This document shows positions 23,587-31,915 of a stretch of DNA of 64,000 nucleotides, in pieces (the first letter of the stretch is position 1; every line of letters begins with the position of its first letter). A program made the position numbers and the translations under genes. This stretch comes from JALOOB01 sp040766655 (GTDB lineage Bacteria > Chloroflexota > Anaerolineae > CG2-30-64-16). Below the pieces are notes generated by a model. That model had not been told where the DNA came from. It made no database searches and was given only the letters and a program-made list of their open reading frames with translations. The stretch spans positions 62,001 to 126,000 of the forward strand of contig JAXGQB010000006.1 in assembly GCA_040766655.1 (NCBI GenBank). The letters are read 5' to 3'.

Positions 23587-25329
23587 TCATCCCCGCAGCA
23601 GGACCCAGAGGATCAGGCTGGCCACGGCGAGCCATCCGAGGTAGCCGGCGCCCTCGCCCAACGTGGCGAAGTACTGCAGCCCGGCCGCAAAGACGCCGAA
23701 CAGCGCTGCGATGCCGCGATATAGCCATTCGAGGCTGGCCATGGCGGCAATAGCGGCCTGCCATCCCCGCATCTGTCCCAGCAGTCGCTCCCTGAAGAGC
23801 GCGAGCGCGGAGCCGAGCACGGCAGACAGCGCCAGCCCGATCCAGACGGATCGCCTGGCTCCGGCAACGATGCCGGTCAATCCGGGCAGTTCTGCGCTGG
23901 CTGGCCAGCCGGCCAACCCGGCCAATGATCGCGGAAACAGGCCAAACGCGATCAGCGGCGCCGCGAGGAGCACGACTGCCAGCCCAATCCACAATGCGGA
24001 GCGCCAGTCCCCGCGCTCTTTTGCCCCCGGCGCCCGGGCTGGCTCCGTGACGGCTTGCCACAGCGCCGCAACAAGCAGGATTTCCGCAAGCATGACCACC
24101 CCAAAAAGCGGGGCGGCCACGGCAGACTCGGTCGGGAACACCAAGGCGTCGCGCGTCAGGAAGCCCACCGTGCCCGGCATGCCCCACAGTGTCAGCGCGG
24201 CGAGGGCCGACACGCCGCGCCAGCCGAATCGCTCGCTCGCGGCCCGGCCGGCCGCCAGCAGCGCGCAACCCAGGCCGTACGTTGCCAGGGCCCACACGAG
24301 GGCCTCCGGTCCGGTGACGGCCGACGTGTAGGCGACCATGACGGCCAGGCTCGCGCGGTTCAAGGCGATCCAGCGCCACCGGCGATCAGGGTCTTCGGTG
24401 GTCCATGCCACCAGGGCAGTGCCCAGGAGGGCCAACGTGCTGAGCGCAATCCATTCCGGTCGTCGCAGCCATCCGGCTCCGGCCAACGCATGGACCCGCC
24501 CCAACAGCCACAGGCCTGCCAGGGGGCCGATCAGCGACATCGGCAGCCATTGATCGTGACGCGCGTTGCCGTGACCTGTAAGCCAGAAGTGGAAGGGGTA
24601 GACGCCGGCGCGGATGAGCGCGGCCAACCAGAGCAGCGAGAGTTCGAGGCCGCTCAGTCGCGGCGCGACCAGGTCCGCACGGATGCCGTCTTCTCCCAGC
24701 AGGGTCAGCAACAGGAGCAACAGCACGCCCGCCAGGCTGAGTGCGCCCCAGGCGCGGGCCGAGGTCGCAACCCCGGCGGACAGGTTCAGGCGCAGCGCCA
24801 GCGCGGCGTCGAGGATGATCCATCCCATGCTCATGGTCAGGATGTTGCCGGACGCCACGAAGATGAGCGCAGCCGCGCCCAGGTAGAGCGTGCGCTCGTG
24901 GCCGACGCCCAGCAGGTCCAGGCGCGGTTTGCTCTCCGGCCCGATCAGCCCTTCGCCGAGCAGCAGTGCGATCCCGGTCAGTCCGAGGATGAGGACGGAC
25001 GCGGTCCAGTTCCACGCATCCAGGCGCCATTCGATCACGCTGCCGGCGACCGTCAGCGGCTGCCAGTTCCAGCCGAGCGTGGGCTGCGGCGAGACGGTGC
25101 GCACATGGAAGATCAGGAGCGCGGCAGCCAGGACCGCGAGCAGCGCAAGCGGCAGGCGAACCTCGTAGAGGCCGAATCTGGGCAACACGGGCAGGGAGCG
25201 GCCGGCGATCATCTGCGCGATGACGGCTTTGCGGCGCATTCGGCGCCGCAGCAGCGCGAGCACAATGCCGCCGAGGCTCAGAATCAGCGCGGGACCCAGG
25301 GGTTGGACGAATAGCGATACTAGCTTCAT
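23587..25329 (-). CDS. Proton-conducting membrane subunit (NuoL/HyfF-like), diverged
   Basis: The 580-residue protein is almost entirely hydrophobic helices (about 14-16). AALIRAGVYPFHFWLTGHGN stands at the place of the KSAxxPFHxWLPDAMxxPT motif of antiporter-like subunits; the WL is kept but PDAMxxPTPVS is lost. LTLWGMPGTVGFLTRDALVF corresponds to the LSLAGIPPLAGFFSKD motif. I chose ATG 25329 because the promoter at 25347-25375 would place the transcription start near 25340, after the alternative ATG at 25344. Three consecutive genes form a membrane arm only, so they may act as a sodium/proton antiporter or pair with subunits encoded elsewhere. Confidence 0.75.
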   Translation of the reverse strand: MKLVSLFVQPLGPALILSLGGIVLALLRRRMRRKAVIAQMIAGRSLPVLPRFGLYEVRLPLALLAVLAAALLIFHVRTVSPQPTLGWNWQPLTVAGSVIEWRLDAWNWTASVLILGLTGIALLLGEGLIGPESKPRLDLLGVGHERTLYLGAAALIFVASGNILTMSMGWIILDAALALRLNLSAGVATSARAWGALSLAGVLLLLLLTLLGEDGIRADLVAPRLSGLELSLLWLAALIRAGVYPFHFWLTGHGNARHDQWLPMSLIGPLAGLWLLGRVHALAGAGWLRRPEWIALSTLALLGTALVAWTTEDPDRRWRWIALNRASLAVMVAYTSAVTGPEALVWALATYGLGCALLAAGRAASERFGWRGVSALAALTLWGMPGTVGFLTRDALVFPTESAVAAPLFGVVMLAEILLVAALWQAVTEPARAPGAKERGDWRSALWIGLAVVLLAAPLIAFGLFPRSLAGLAGWPASAELPGLTGIVAGARRSVWIGLALSAVLGSALALFRERLLGQMRGWQAAIAAMASLEWLYRGIAALFGVFAAGLQYFATLGEGAGYLGWLAVASLILWVLLRG

Positions 25330-25346
25330 GTAGGTGAGCGCCATCC

Positions 25347-25375
25347 ATTGTACCGCCCCGGGGGGGAATGACCAA
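25347..25375 (-). promoter_or_regulatory. Sigma70-type promoter of the Hyf-like operon (short leader)
   Basis: On the minus strand TTGGTC (25375-25370), a 17-nt spacer and TACAAT (25352-25347) imply initiation near 25340 and a leader of only about 11 nt before ATG 25329, with no Shine-Dalgarno sequence. Confidence 0.6.
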
Positions 25376-25400
25376 ATCGACCGGAAGGAGGCGAGTGCGT

Positions 25401-25429
25401 TTGGCGCCTGTGCGCACATGCGTTAAAAT
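25401..25429 (+). promoter_or_regulatory. Sigma70-type promoter giving a leaderless mRNA
   Basis: TTGGCG (25401-25406), a 17-nt spacer and TAAAAT (25424-25429) place initiation at about 25436-25437, which is the ATG itself. An in-frame ATG at 25428 lies within the -10 box and cannot be the start. Confidence 0.65.
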
Positions 25430-25436
25430 GAACGCA

Positions 25437-26864
25437 ATGTACGACGCTCTCTCGACGACCTCGCGCCGCCTGCTGTGGGCGCTTCGCTTGCTCGCCCTTC
25501 TGATCATCGTCCTGCACCTCGTCGCCCCGCTGTTCCCGGAGTCGATGGTGTGGGGGCTTTGGCCTGCGACCTATCTGCCCCCGACTGCGCGGTGGTTGCT
25601 GGCCGGCATCGCGGCGCTTCTCGTGTTCTTCGGGGAGGTCGTGTGGCAGCGCCTCAGCCGCGTTGCTGCCGCTGTCCTATCTATCCGCTGGTCAGCGCCC
25701 CCGGCGCGGCTCCTGCTGACCGTCCTGGCGGGGTGTGCGTTCTATCTCTTCCGCATCCAGCACCTTCGCTGGGGCGACAGCAAGCTGCTGGTCAAGGCGC
25801 TCGATGATCCGTACCTGCTCACCTATGTGTGGCAGGCGCCGTTCGACGTCTACCTCCATGCCAAGGGGTGGCAATTGGGCAGCCGGTTGTTCGGCTGGTC
25901 CGATCCCATCCCGATTTACACCGTGCTCAGCGTCCTGGCGGGCATGGGTTTCGTTTGGGTGCTGCTGGGGCTGGCTGCGCGCCTGGGCCGCAACCGCACG
26001 GAGCGGTTCCTGATCGCCGGCCTGGTGGCCACGCTCGGCACGATGCAACTGTTCTTCGGCTACATCGAGAACTATCCCATCATGACGTTGGGCGTGCTGA
26101 TCTACGCCGCGCTGGCCGTGCGTCACCTGCAGGGCGACATCCCGCTGGTCTGGCCGGCCCTCGCGCTCGCGCTCACGCATGCCTTTCATCCTTCGACCAT
26201 CGCCCTGGCGCCCAGCCTGTTGTACCTTGGACTGGTGTCTGCGCGTCCCGGGCAGGCCGGCATCGCGACGCCAGGTGCGACGGCCCAGCCGGCTGGGCCG
26301 GCGCACCTGGCCCGCGCCCTTGGGAGCATCGCCATCCCGTATGCCATCGTCTTTGCGAGCGTCGTTGCGCTGATGACCGCGGGCGGACATGGGTTGGACG
26401 CCCTGGCAGGGGTCGATTTCCCGGGCGGCGGCGATCGCAGCTGGTTCGTTCCCGTGTTCCGCATCACGACGGAGTGGCAGCATTACACGATGTTCTCGCT
26501 GGGGCACCTGGCAGACATCGTGAACCAGCAGCTGCTGGTCGCGCCCGTCGTCTGGCCCGCGCTGATCCTTGTGGCGCTGCTTGCCCGGCAGCGCCTTGCG
26601 CGCGGCGATCGCATCGGGTGGTTTCTCGCCGTGATGTCGATCAGCTACCTGCTGCTCACGCTGGTGTGGAACGCGGATTACGGGGGGCAGAAGGATTGGG
26701 ACCTGTTTTCCCCGGCGGCCGTGCCCGCAGCGCTGCTGCTGGGATATGTCCTTCCGCGGGCCTTCGGAGAACACCGCGCGCTGCGCGGCGCCGGACTGGC
26801 CCTGCTTGCAGCACAGGCTGCTCATACGATCGCGTGGATCTGGCAGAACACCCTGCCGCAGTGA
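25437..26864 (+). CDS. Polytopic membrane protein of unknown function (glycosyltransferase-C-like topology)
   Basis: The 475-residue protein has about ten to twelve membrane helices. An amphipathic loop after helix 3 contains RIQHLRWGDSKLLVKALDDP, and a further loop FFGYIENYPIMTLG and WNADYGGQKDWDLFSPA near the C-terminus carries acidic residues. The acidic motif in the first outer loop and the helix layout recall GT-C or ArnT-like lipid-linked sugar transferases, but no firm family is recognised. It uses an unusual start: the promoter at 25401-25429 should give a leaderless mRNA. It is divergent from the Hyf-like operon and lies 150 nt before galT. Confidence 0.65.
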   Translation: MYDALSTTSRRLLWALRLLALLIIVLHLVAPLFPESMVWGLWPATYLPPTARWLLAGIAALLVFFGEVVWQRLSRVAAAVLSIRWSAPPARLLLTVLAGCAFYLFRIQHLRWGDSKLLVKALDDPYLLTYVWQAPFDVYLHAKGWQLGSRLFGWSDPIPIYTVLSVLAGMGFVWVLLGLAARLGRNRTERFLIAGLVATLGTMQLFFGYIENYPIMTLGVLIYAALAVRHLQGDIPLVWPALALALTHAFHPSTIALAPSLLYLGLVSARPGQAGIATPGATAQPAGPAHLARALGSIAIPYAIVFASVVALMTAGGHGLDALAGVDFPGGGDRSWFVPVFRITTEWQHYTMFSLGHLADIVNQQLLVAPVVWPALILVALLARQRLARGDRIGWFLAVMSISYLLLTLVWNADYGGQKDWDLFSPAAVPAALLLGYVLPRAFGEHRALRGAGLALLAAQAAHTIAWIWQNTLPQ

Positions 26865-26943
26865 TGCACATCGTAATGAAGATCGTGATGTTGGTTGGAG
26901 ATAATATGAGGACCGATGCAGGTCGGCCCGCAACAGGCTCGCA

Positions 26944-26972
26944 GTGTGCCTCCCGAAGGTGGAGAGGCACAC
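26944..26972 (+). promoter_or_regulatory. Hairpin in the leader of galT
   Basis: A perfect 9-bp inverted repeat (GTGTGCCTC, 26944-26952, with GAGGCACAC, 26964-26972) closes an 11-nt loop about 40 nt before the galT start. No T run follows, so it is not a standard terminator and may affect mRNA stability or bind a protein. Confidence 0.5.
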
Positions 26973-27014
26973 AGGCAGTATGGCGAGGGGCATCTCGGGC
27001 CGGAGGAGGTCATC

Positions 27015-28070
27015 ATGTCGGAATTACGTCGTGACCCAGTCATGGGGCGCTGGGTGATCATTGCGCCCGAGCGCGGCTTGCGGCCGGATCAGGGTCCAGT
27101 GGTGTCGAAGGCCCGGCAGCCTGCACCGTGCGTCTTCTGCGGGGGGCAAGAGGCGCGAGATCCGACGGAGATTTACGCGGTCCGGACCGCCGGCTCGGCT
27201 CGCAACACGCCTGGCTGGCAGGTGCGGGTGCTGCCGAACAAGTACCCCGTTCTGCGCATCGAGGGCACGCTGGTTCGCGAAGGCATCGGCATGTTCGACA
27301 TGATGAGCGGCGTGGGTGCGCACGAGGTGATCGTCGAGACACCCGATCACGGGAAGGACCTGGCCGACCTGGCCGACGGCCAGATCGTCGATGTACTCAA
27401 GACATACCGGGAACGCATGCAGGACCTGGGCGGCGACGACCGGTTCAAGTATGTCCTGATCTTCAAGAACCAGGGTTACCAGGCCGGCGCGACGATGACG
27501 CACGCGCATTCTCAGCTGATCGCCACCCCCGTTACCCCGAAGCGCGTCAAGGAAGAACTGCAGGGTTCACAACGCTACTACGATTTCAAGCGCCGCTGCG
27601 TGTTCTGCGACATCATCAAACAGGAGACGCGGCTCACGCGCGAGCGCGTCGTCTTTGAGAATGACCTCTTCGTCGCCCTGGCGCCCTTCGCGGCGCGGGT
27701 GCCGTTCGAGACCTGGATACTGCCGAAGCAGCACAGTTGCGACTTCGTTTCCATCGACCAGGTCCAGATGGGCGGGTTAGCACAGGCGCTCAAGGCGATC
27801 CTGTTGAAGCTGCGCCACGCGCTGGATGATCCCCCGTTCAACTACCTGATCCACACCGCACCGTTTCGCCGGCCGCGCGCAGGCTACTGGTCGACAATTC
27901 AGTTCGACTATCACTGGCACCTGGAGATCATTCCACGCCTGACCCGGCCAGCCGGCTTTGAGGAGGGGTCCGGGTTCTACATCAACCCGGTCACGCCGGA
28001 GGAGGCGGCCGAGATCCTGGTCAAGACATCGCTGACGCCGCCGGTTGCCGAGCCGGCGATTGCCGCTTAA
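27015..28070 (+). CDS. galT: Galactose-1-phosphate uridylyltransferase
   Basis: The 351-residue HIT-superfamily enzyme moves UMP between glucose-1-P and galactose-1-P in the Leloir pathway. It begins SELRRDPVMGRWVIIAPERG. Zinc ligands lie in CVFCGG (39-42) and a second CVFCDI. The active site reads THAHSQLIATPVTPK (His163, His165), the HxHSQ form common in thermophile and Chloroflexota enzymes, instead of HPHGQ. YHWHLEIIPRLTRPAGFEEG near the C-terminus is the second HIT-like half. ATG 27015 follows GGAGGAGG. Related proteins with this motif can act on other nucleotide sugars (for example ADP-glucose), so the sugar is not certain. Confidence 0.9.
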   Translation: MSELRRDPVMGRWVIIAPERGLRPDQGPVVSKARQPAPCVFCGGQEARDPTEIYAVRTAGSARNTPGWQVRVLPNKYPVLRIEGTLVREGIGMFDMMSGVGAHEVIVETPDHGKDLADLADGQIVDVLKTYRERMQDLGGDDRFKYVLIFKNQGYQAGATMTHAHSQLIATPVTPKRVKEELQGSQRYYDFKRRCVFCDIIKQETRLTRERVVFENDLFVALAPFAARVPFETWILPKQHSCDFVSIDQVQMGGLAQALKAILLKLRHALDDPPFNYLIHTAPFRRPRAGYWSTIQFDYHWHLEIIPRLTRPAGFEEGSGFYINPVTPEEAAEILVKTSLTPPVAEPAIAA

Positions 28071-28097
28071 TGGCGTTCGCCTGACAGCCGCAGCGCT

Positions 28098-28865
28098 TTA
28101 CGGCGTGATGTCCGCCACGGACGCCACGACCTTCGTGGGGCAATAGGGGAAACGGCTCACGTCCCCGGCATGGGTGACGCCGGAGAGGACGAGGATCGTC
28201 TCCATGCCGGTCTGCACGCCGCCGATGATGTCGGTGTCCATGCGGTCGCCGACCATCACCGTATTCTCCGAGTGTGCACCGATCGAGTTGAGCGCCAGCC
28301 GCATCATCAGAGGATTAGGCTTGCCTACGAAGAAGGCCTTGACGCCGCTGGCCTTCTCGATCAGTGCGGCTACTGCGCCGCACGCGGGAACGATGCCGCC
28401 TTCGGAAGGGCCCATCGGATCCGGGTTGGTGGCGATGAAGCGTGCACCGGCGGCCACCAGGCGCGTCGCGATGGTCAGCTGCTCCAGAGAGTAGTTGGCG
28501 GCCTCGCCCAGCACGACGTAGTCCGGATCCCGTTCGGTGATCACGTAGCCCACGCTGTGAATGGCCCAGGTCAATCCGCTCTCGCCGATGACATACGCGG
28601 TCCCGGAGGGTCGTTGCGCGGCCAGGAAGCGCGCGGTGGCCATCGCCGAGGTGAAGATGAACTCCGCCGCGACCGCCAACCCGACGCTGTTGAGTCGGAA
28701 CGCCAGATCACCCGGCGAGTAACGCGAGTTGTTGGTGAGAATGAGGAAGCGCGAGCCGCGCTCCTTCAGCCGCGCCAGGAACTCATTGGCGCCTGGGATG
28801 GGGGTTTCGCCCGTCACCAGCACCCCATCCATGTCGATCAGGTAGTTCTTCGGTGTGTCCATCAT
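28098..28865 (-). CDS. HAD-superfamily hydrolase, NagD-like
   Basis: The 255-residue phosphatase shows YLIDMDGVLVTGETPIPGAN with the nucleophile Asp (DMDGV), FLILTNNSRYSPGDLAFRL (motif II, TNN), FFVGKPNPLMMRLAL (motif III Lys) and TVMVGDRMDTDIIGGVQTGM (motif IV). This is the class IIA NagD/AraL group that dephosphorylates sugar or nucleotide monophosphates. An AGGAG site 7-10 nt upstream favours ATG 28865. It converges on galT, with 27 nt between the stops. Confidence 0.92.
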   Translation of the reverse strand: MMDTPKNYLIDMDGVLVTGETPIPGANEFLARLKERGSRFLILTNNSRYSPGDLAFRLNSVGLAVAAEFIFTSAMATARFLAAQRPSGTAYVIGESGLTWAIHSVGYVITERDPDYVVLGEAANYSLEQLTIATRLVAAGARFIATNPDPMGPSEGGIVPACGAVAALIEKASGVKAFFVGKPNPLMMRLALNSIGAHSENTVMVGDRMDTDIIGGVQTGMETILVLSGVTHAGDVSRFPYCPTKVVASVADITP

Positions 28866-28947
28866 CCAACTCTCCTGCGACCCATGCCCCAACCTTTGAG
28901 GCCACGCCCTGCTTCGGTTGGCCTGAGATCGAAGGACCTTCCGGTCG

Positions 28948-29997
28948 TTAGTTCAGCAGATAGGCCAGCAGCAGCCGGGTGGACGCTTCCAGCGCGTCTC
29001 GGTGCGTGCGCTCGAAGGAGTGCGATGCATCGATCCCCGGTCCGAAAAGGCCGATGCGGTGATCGCCGCCGGCTCGCAGCGCGGCCTCTGCGTCCGACCC
29101 GTAGTACGGGTAGATGTCCAGCTTGTAGGGCACCCCGTAATCCCGGGCGAGGGACGCGAGGCGGCGTCGGATCCCCAGATCATACGGCCCGCCGCTGTCC
29201 TTGGCGCAGATGCTGACCGCGTGCTCGTTGCCCTGCAGCCCTTCTCCCAGTGCGCCCATGTCCACGGCCACGAGCTCCGCCACGTCGGCCGGCACGCCGG
29301 CGGCCGCGCCGTGGCCGACCTCCTCGAAATCGCTGAAGTGGAACGTCGTCCTCTGTGCCGGCTCCACGCGGCCATCGATCAGCGCCTGGAGTGCGGCCAC
29401 CATCACGGCCACGCCCGCCTTGTCGTCCAGGTGGCGCGATTTTACATAACCGGTAGGGGTGACCACCGTACGGGGGTCCCAGGCCACCATGTCGCCCACC
29501 TCGATGCCCAGGCCGCGGGTCTCGCCGGCACTGGTTGTGCTGGCGTCGAGCCGGATCTCCATCTCGTCGCTCTTCCACTCCCGGTCGCGCACTTGCTCCC
29601 GATGCACGTGGACGGAGGATTTGACGAGCACGGCGGTGCCGGTGTGCACGGAGCCATCCGCGGTGAACACCCAGCAGTACTCGCCGTTGACCGCGTAGTA
29701 CGGGTAGCCGCCGAGACGGTCGAAGGTGAGCCGGCCATTGGGCTTGATCTGGGTCACGATGGCGCCCAGGGTGTCGACGTGGCCCGTCACAGCGCGCGGG
29801 GCCGCATCGCTCTGGCCGTCGATGGTGACGGTCAATGCGCCCTTCTTCGTGAAGACGGGCGCCAGGCCCATCTCTTCCATCCAGCCGGCCACCAGCGCCA
29901 GCGCGGCCGCGGTGTCGCCGGTCGGGCTCGGGGTGCGCAGCAGGGCTTCGAGGCGGTCGATCAGCAGGTCAGGTCGAATATCGGGCAGTGGTCGCAC
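28948..29997 (-). CDS. M42-family metallopeptidase (glutamyl aminopeptidase-like)
   Basis: The 349-residue dinuclear zinc aminopeptidase has metal ligands visible in order: VTGHVDTLGAIV (His), SRHLDDKAGVAVMV (bridging Asp), FSDFEEVGHGAA (catalytic Glu and ligand), LVAVDMGALG (Asp) and DASHSFERTH (His). The inserted segment between the first and second ligands forms the oligomerisation domain that makes the tetrahedral TET particles of this family. The start is GTG at 29997, preceded by GAGGT at 6-nt spacing. It lies 12 nt after the HAD gene and probably shares its mRNA. Confidence 0.92.
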   Translation of the reverse strand: MRPLPDIRPDLLIDRLEALLRTPSPTGDTAAALALVAGWMEEMGLAPVFTKKGALTVTIDGQSDAAPRAVTGHVDTLGAIVTQIKPNGRLTFDRLGGYPYYAVNGEYCWVFTADGSVHTGTAVLVKSSVHVHREQVRDREWKSDEMEIRLDASTTSAGETRGLGIEVGDMVAWDPRTVVTPTGYVKSRHLDDKAGVAVMVAALQALIDGRVEPAQRTTFHFSDFEEVGHGAAAGVPADVAELVAVDMGALGEGLQGNEHAVSICAKDSGGPYDLGIRRRLASLARDYGVPYKLDIYPYYGSDAEAALRAGGDHRIGLFGPGIDASHSFERTHRDALEASTRLLLAYLLN

Positions 29998-30009
29998 GGT
30001 GATACCTCG

Positions 30010-30780
30010 TCAAATGGCTTGGTTGGCGGCCCCAAACAGGCGCGGCAGAACATCGAGCAATTCGGGCAACTCGTCGATGATGGCATCGGGCACAAGCGAC
30101 GGATGGGCCTCCGCGCGGTGGTCGACCCGGATCAGCACCGCCTTCATGCCCACCGCCTGCGGCCCACCGACATCGGGGACCAGGCGGTCGCCCACGTATA
30201 CAGCGCTCTCTGCCGGCACGCCCAACTGCTCGAGCGCAACCCGGAAGATCCTGGGGTGCGGCTTGGCGACCCCGACATCGGAGGAGTAGACGCGGGCATC
30301 GAACATGGCGGACAGGCCCCAGCGCTCCATGCTGGTGCTCAGAAACCGGCCCGGCTGAATGGTGTTCGAGATTGCGCCGAGCAATACGCCGCGCGCTTTC
30401 AGGGCCGCCAGCGTCTCGACCGCGCCGGTGCGCAACGGGGCAACCAGCTCCGGTCCGCCCCGGCAGTACGCTTCCGCGGCCGCTTCGACCAGGTCGTCGT
30501 CCGTGGGGAGGCCTTGCGCGCCGAGAAAGCGGCGCATCACCGTGGCGATGTCGAGGCCCAACTGCTGCGCGAGCGCGGCGTGATACTGCTCTTCGCTGTC
30601 GACGGACAATGCCTCACAGAATTCGTGGCGGTCAGCGAGCGCCACGCCCCGGTCCAGCAGTGCGTCATACACGCGCCCAACGCGCAGCCGCAGTCGCTCC
30701 TCGTAGCTGCCCCGGCCCTCGCCGAGATCGGCGATCGTGTCGCCTATGTCGAACAGCACGGCCTTGAGTTCTGCTGCCAC
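30010..30780 (-). CDS. HAD-superfamily hydrolase (class IA)
   Basis: The 256-residue phosphatase begins LKAVLFDIGDTIADLG with nucleophile Asp in FDIGDT. A helical cap (about 30-115) is followed by VLLGAISNTIQPGRF (motif II), VAKPHPRIFRVALEQLG (motif III) and AVYVGDRLVPDVGGPQAVGM (motif IV), as in YjjG/phosphoglycolate-phosphatase relatives. The start is GTG at 30780, with AAGGGAAGG 8 nt upstream. It lies 4 nt behind the aldo/keto reductase. The substrate is unknown. Confidence 0.9.
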   Translation of the reverse strand: MAAELKAVLFDIGDTIADLGEGRGSYEERLRLRVGRVYDALLDRGVALADRHEFCEALSVDSEEQYHAALAQQLGLDIATVMRRFLGAQGLPTDDDLVEAAAEAYCRGGPELVAPLRTGAVETLAALKARGVLLGAISNTIQPGRFLSTSMERWGLSAMFDARVYSSDVGVAKPHPRIFRVALEQLGVPAESAVYVGDRLVPDVGGPQAVGMKAVLIRVDHRAEAHPSLVPDAIIDELPELLDVLPRLFGAANQAI

Positions 30781-30784
30781 GCCG

Positions 30785-31915
30785 CTACCTTCCCTTCATG
30801 TGGACGAGACGCAGCGCTGCCTGGCGGTCGGGCGGCACTGCGAGCACGGCCAGGTTCTCACGCACGTGTGCCGCGTCCACGCTGCCGAACAGGGCAGAGG
30901 CGACGCCGGGCAACGACCGGACGAACTGCAGGGCGCGCTGGCTGAAGGTGTTCAACTCGCCGTAGGCTTCGCCAAGGGCCTGCACCAGGCGCGACGATAT
31001 CTGCCCCTGGCCAAGCGCCGCGCTGGCGACGACGGCCAGTCCCAGGTCGCCGGCCGCGGGCAGGGCCGCCAGGAGATTCTTGCCGATGGGTTGGTTGCGC
31101 AGCGTCATCGCTTCCAGCGTCGCCAGGCTGAGCGGCATCTGCACGACGCGCAGGTGGTGCCTGGCGCCGGCCACTTCGGTCACCAGCCGCATGATCACTT
31201 CCAGGCTCGTGTAGTGATCGGAGACGGGCGAGAGGCGCAGCCCTTCCCACGTCGCCACGCCGTAGCAGCCGATCCGGCCCCGTGCGACTTCCTCTTCCAA
31301 CCGCGCGAAGGCCAGTTGGAGGCGGCGCCGGAACGTTGTGCGATCGACGAACGAGAGCTGCGTTTCCGGATTCTGCAGGTAGTAGAGATCGATGTGGCGC
31401 AGGCCCATCGTCCGCAGGCTCCAGGTGATCTGGTGGCTGACGAAGTCGGGCGCCAGGCAGTGGATGCCGCCGGCCAGATCGTCGGGCTCGGCGATGCCGG
31501 GTGCGATGAAGTTCTCGTAGATGGCTTGTCTCTGGTCGCCGGGCGCGTCCGCCGGGTAAGGGATGAAGCCCGCCTTGGAGGCCACGATGATCTCGTCGCG
31601 CTGAGCGACGCCGGCCGCGAACAGATTGGCCAGCGCCCGACCCAGCGTAGCCTCGCTGCGCTGGCCGCGATAACTCGGCGCGGTGTCGAAGTGATTGCAG
31701 CCTGAACGGACGGCCGACTCGATGGCTGCGCGGTACGCCGCATCGATCTCGTCGGACGGATCGCCGGCTGCCAGCCCCAGCCCGAGCGAAGAGATCGCCA
31801 GGCCTCCGAGCAGGTCAGGACGGCTGGGCATTGCGGCGCGGTTCGGGTCGGCTGCCTGCCACCGTTCGGCGTAACGCTGCGTGCCCGGAACCGTGGCGCG
31901 GCCGACCAGCGCCAT
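30785..31915 (-). CDS. Aldo/keto reductase with Gln in place of the catalytic His
   Basis: The 376-residue protein keeps the AKR landmarks NHFDTAPSYRGQRSEATLGR (catalytic Asp and Tyr) and EIIVASKAGFIPYP (catalytic Lys). The usual catalytic His at the end of beta-4 (LYYLHNPE in close relatives) reads HIDLYYLQNPETQLSF, that is His to Gln. The longer region and the low GGGxG use suggest the Chloroflexota/cyanobacterial AKR group. Gln may lower reductase activity or change the reaction, as in steroid 5-beta-reductase (His to Glu). The gene starts one base before the trpS stop ends (TGATG), so it is translationally coupled to trpS. Confidence 0.88.
   Translation of the reverse strand: MALVGRATVPGTQRYAERWQAADPNRAAMPSRPDLLGGLAISSLGLGLAAGDPSDEIDAAYRAAIESAVRSGCNHFDTAPSYRGQRSEATLGRALANLFAAGVAQRDEIIVASKAGFIPYPADAPGDQRQAIYENFIAPGIAEPDDLAGGIHCLAPDFVSHQITWSLRTMGLRHIDLYYLQNPETQLSFVDRTTFRRRLQLAFARLEEEVARGRIGCYGVATWEGLRLSPVSDHYTSLEVIMRLVTEVAGARHHLRVVQMPLSLATLEAMTLRNQPIGKNLLAALPAAGDLGLAVVASAALGQGQISSRLVQALGEAYGELNTFSQRALQFVRSLPGVASALFGSVDAAHVRENLAVLAVPPDRQAALRLVHMKGR

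Noticed and set aside
29002..30945. 647-codon plus-strand frame opposite the M42 peptidase and HAD genes
   Set aside because: Composition is typical of antisense GC-rich frames and both minus-strand genes have complete catalytic motifs.
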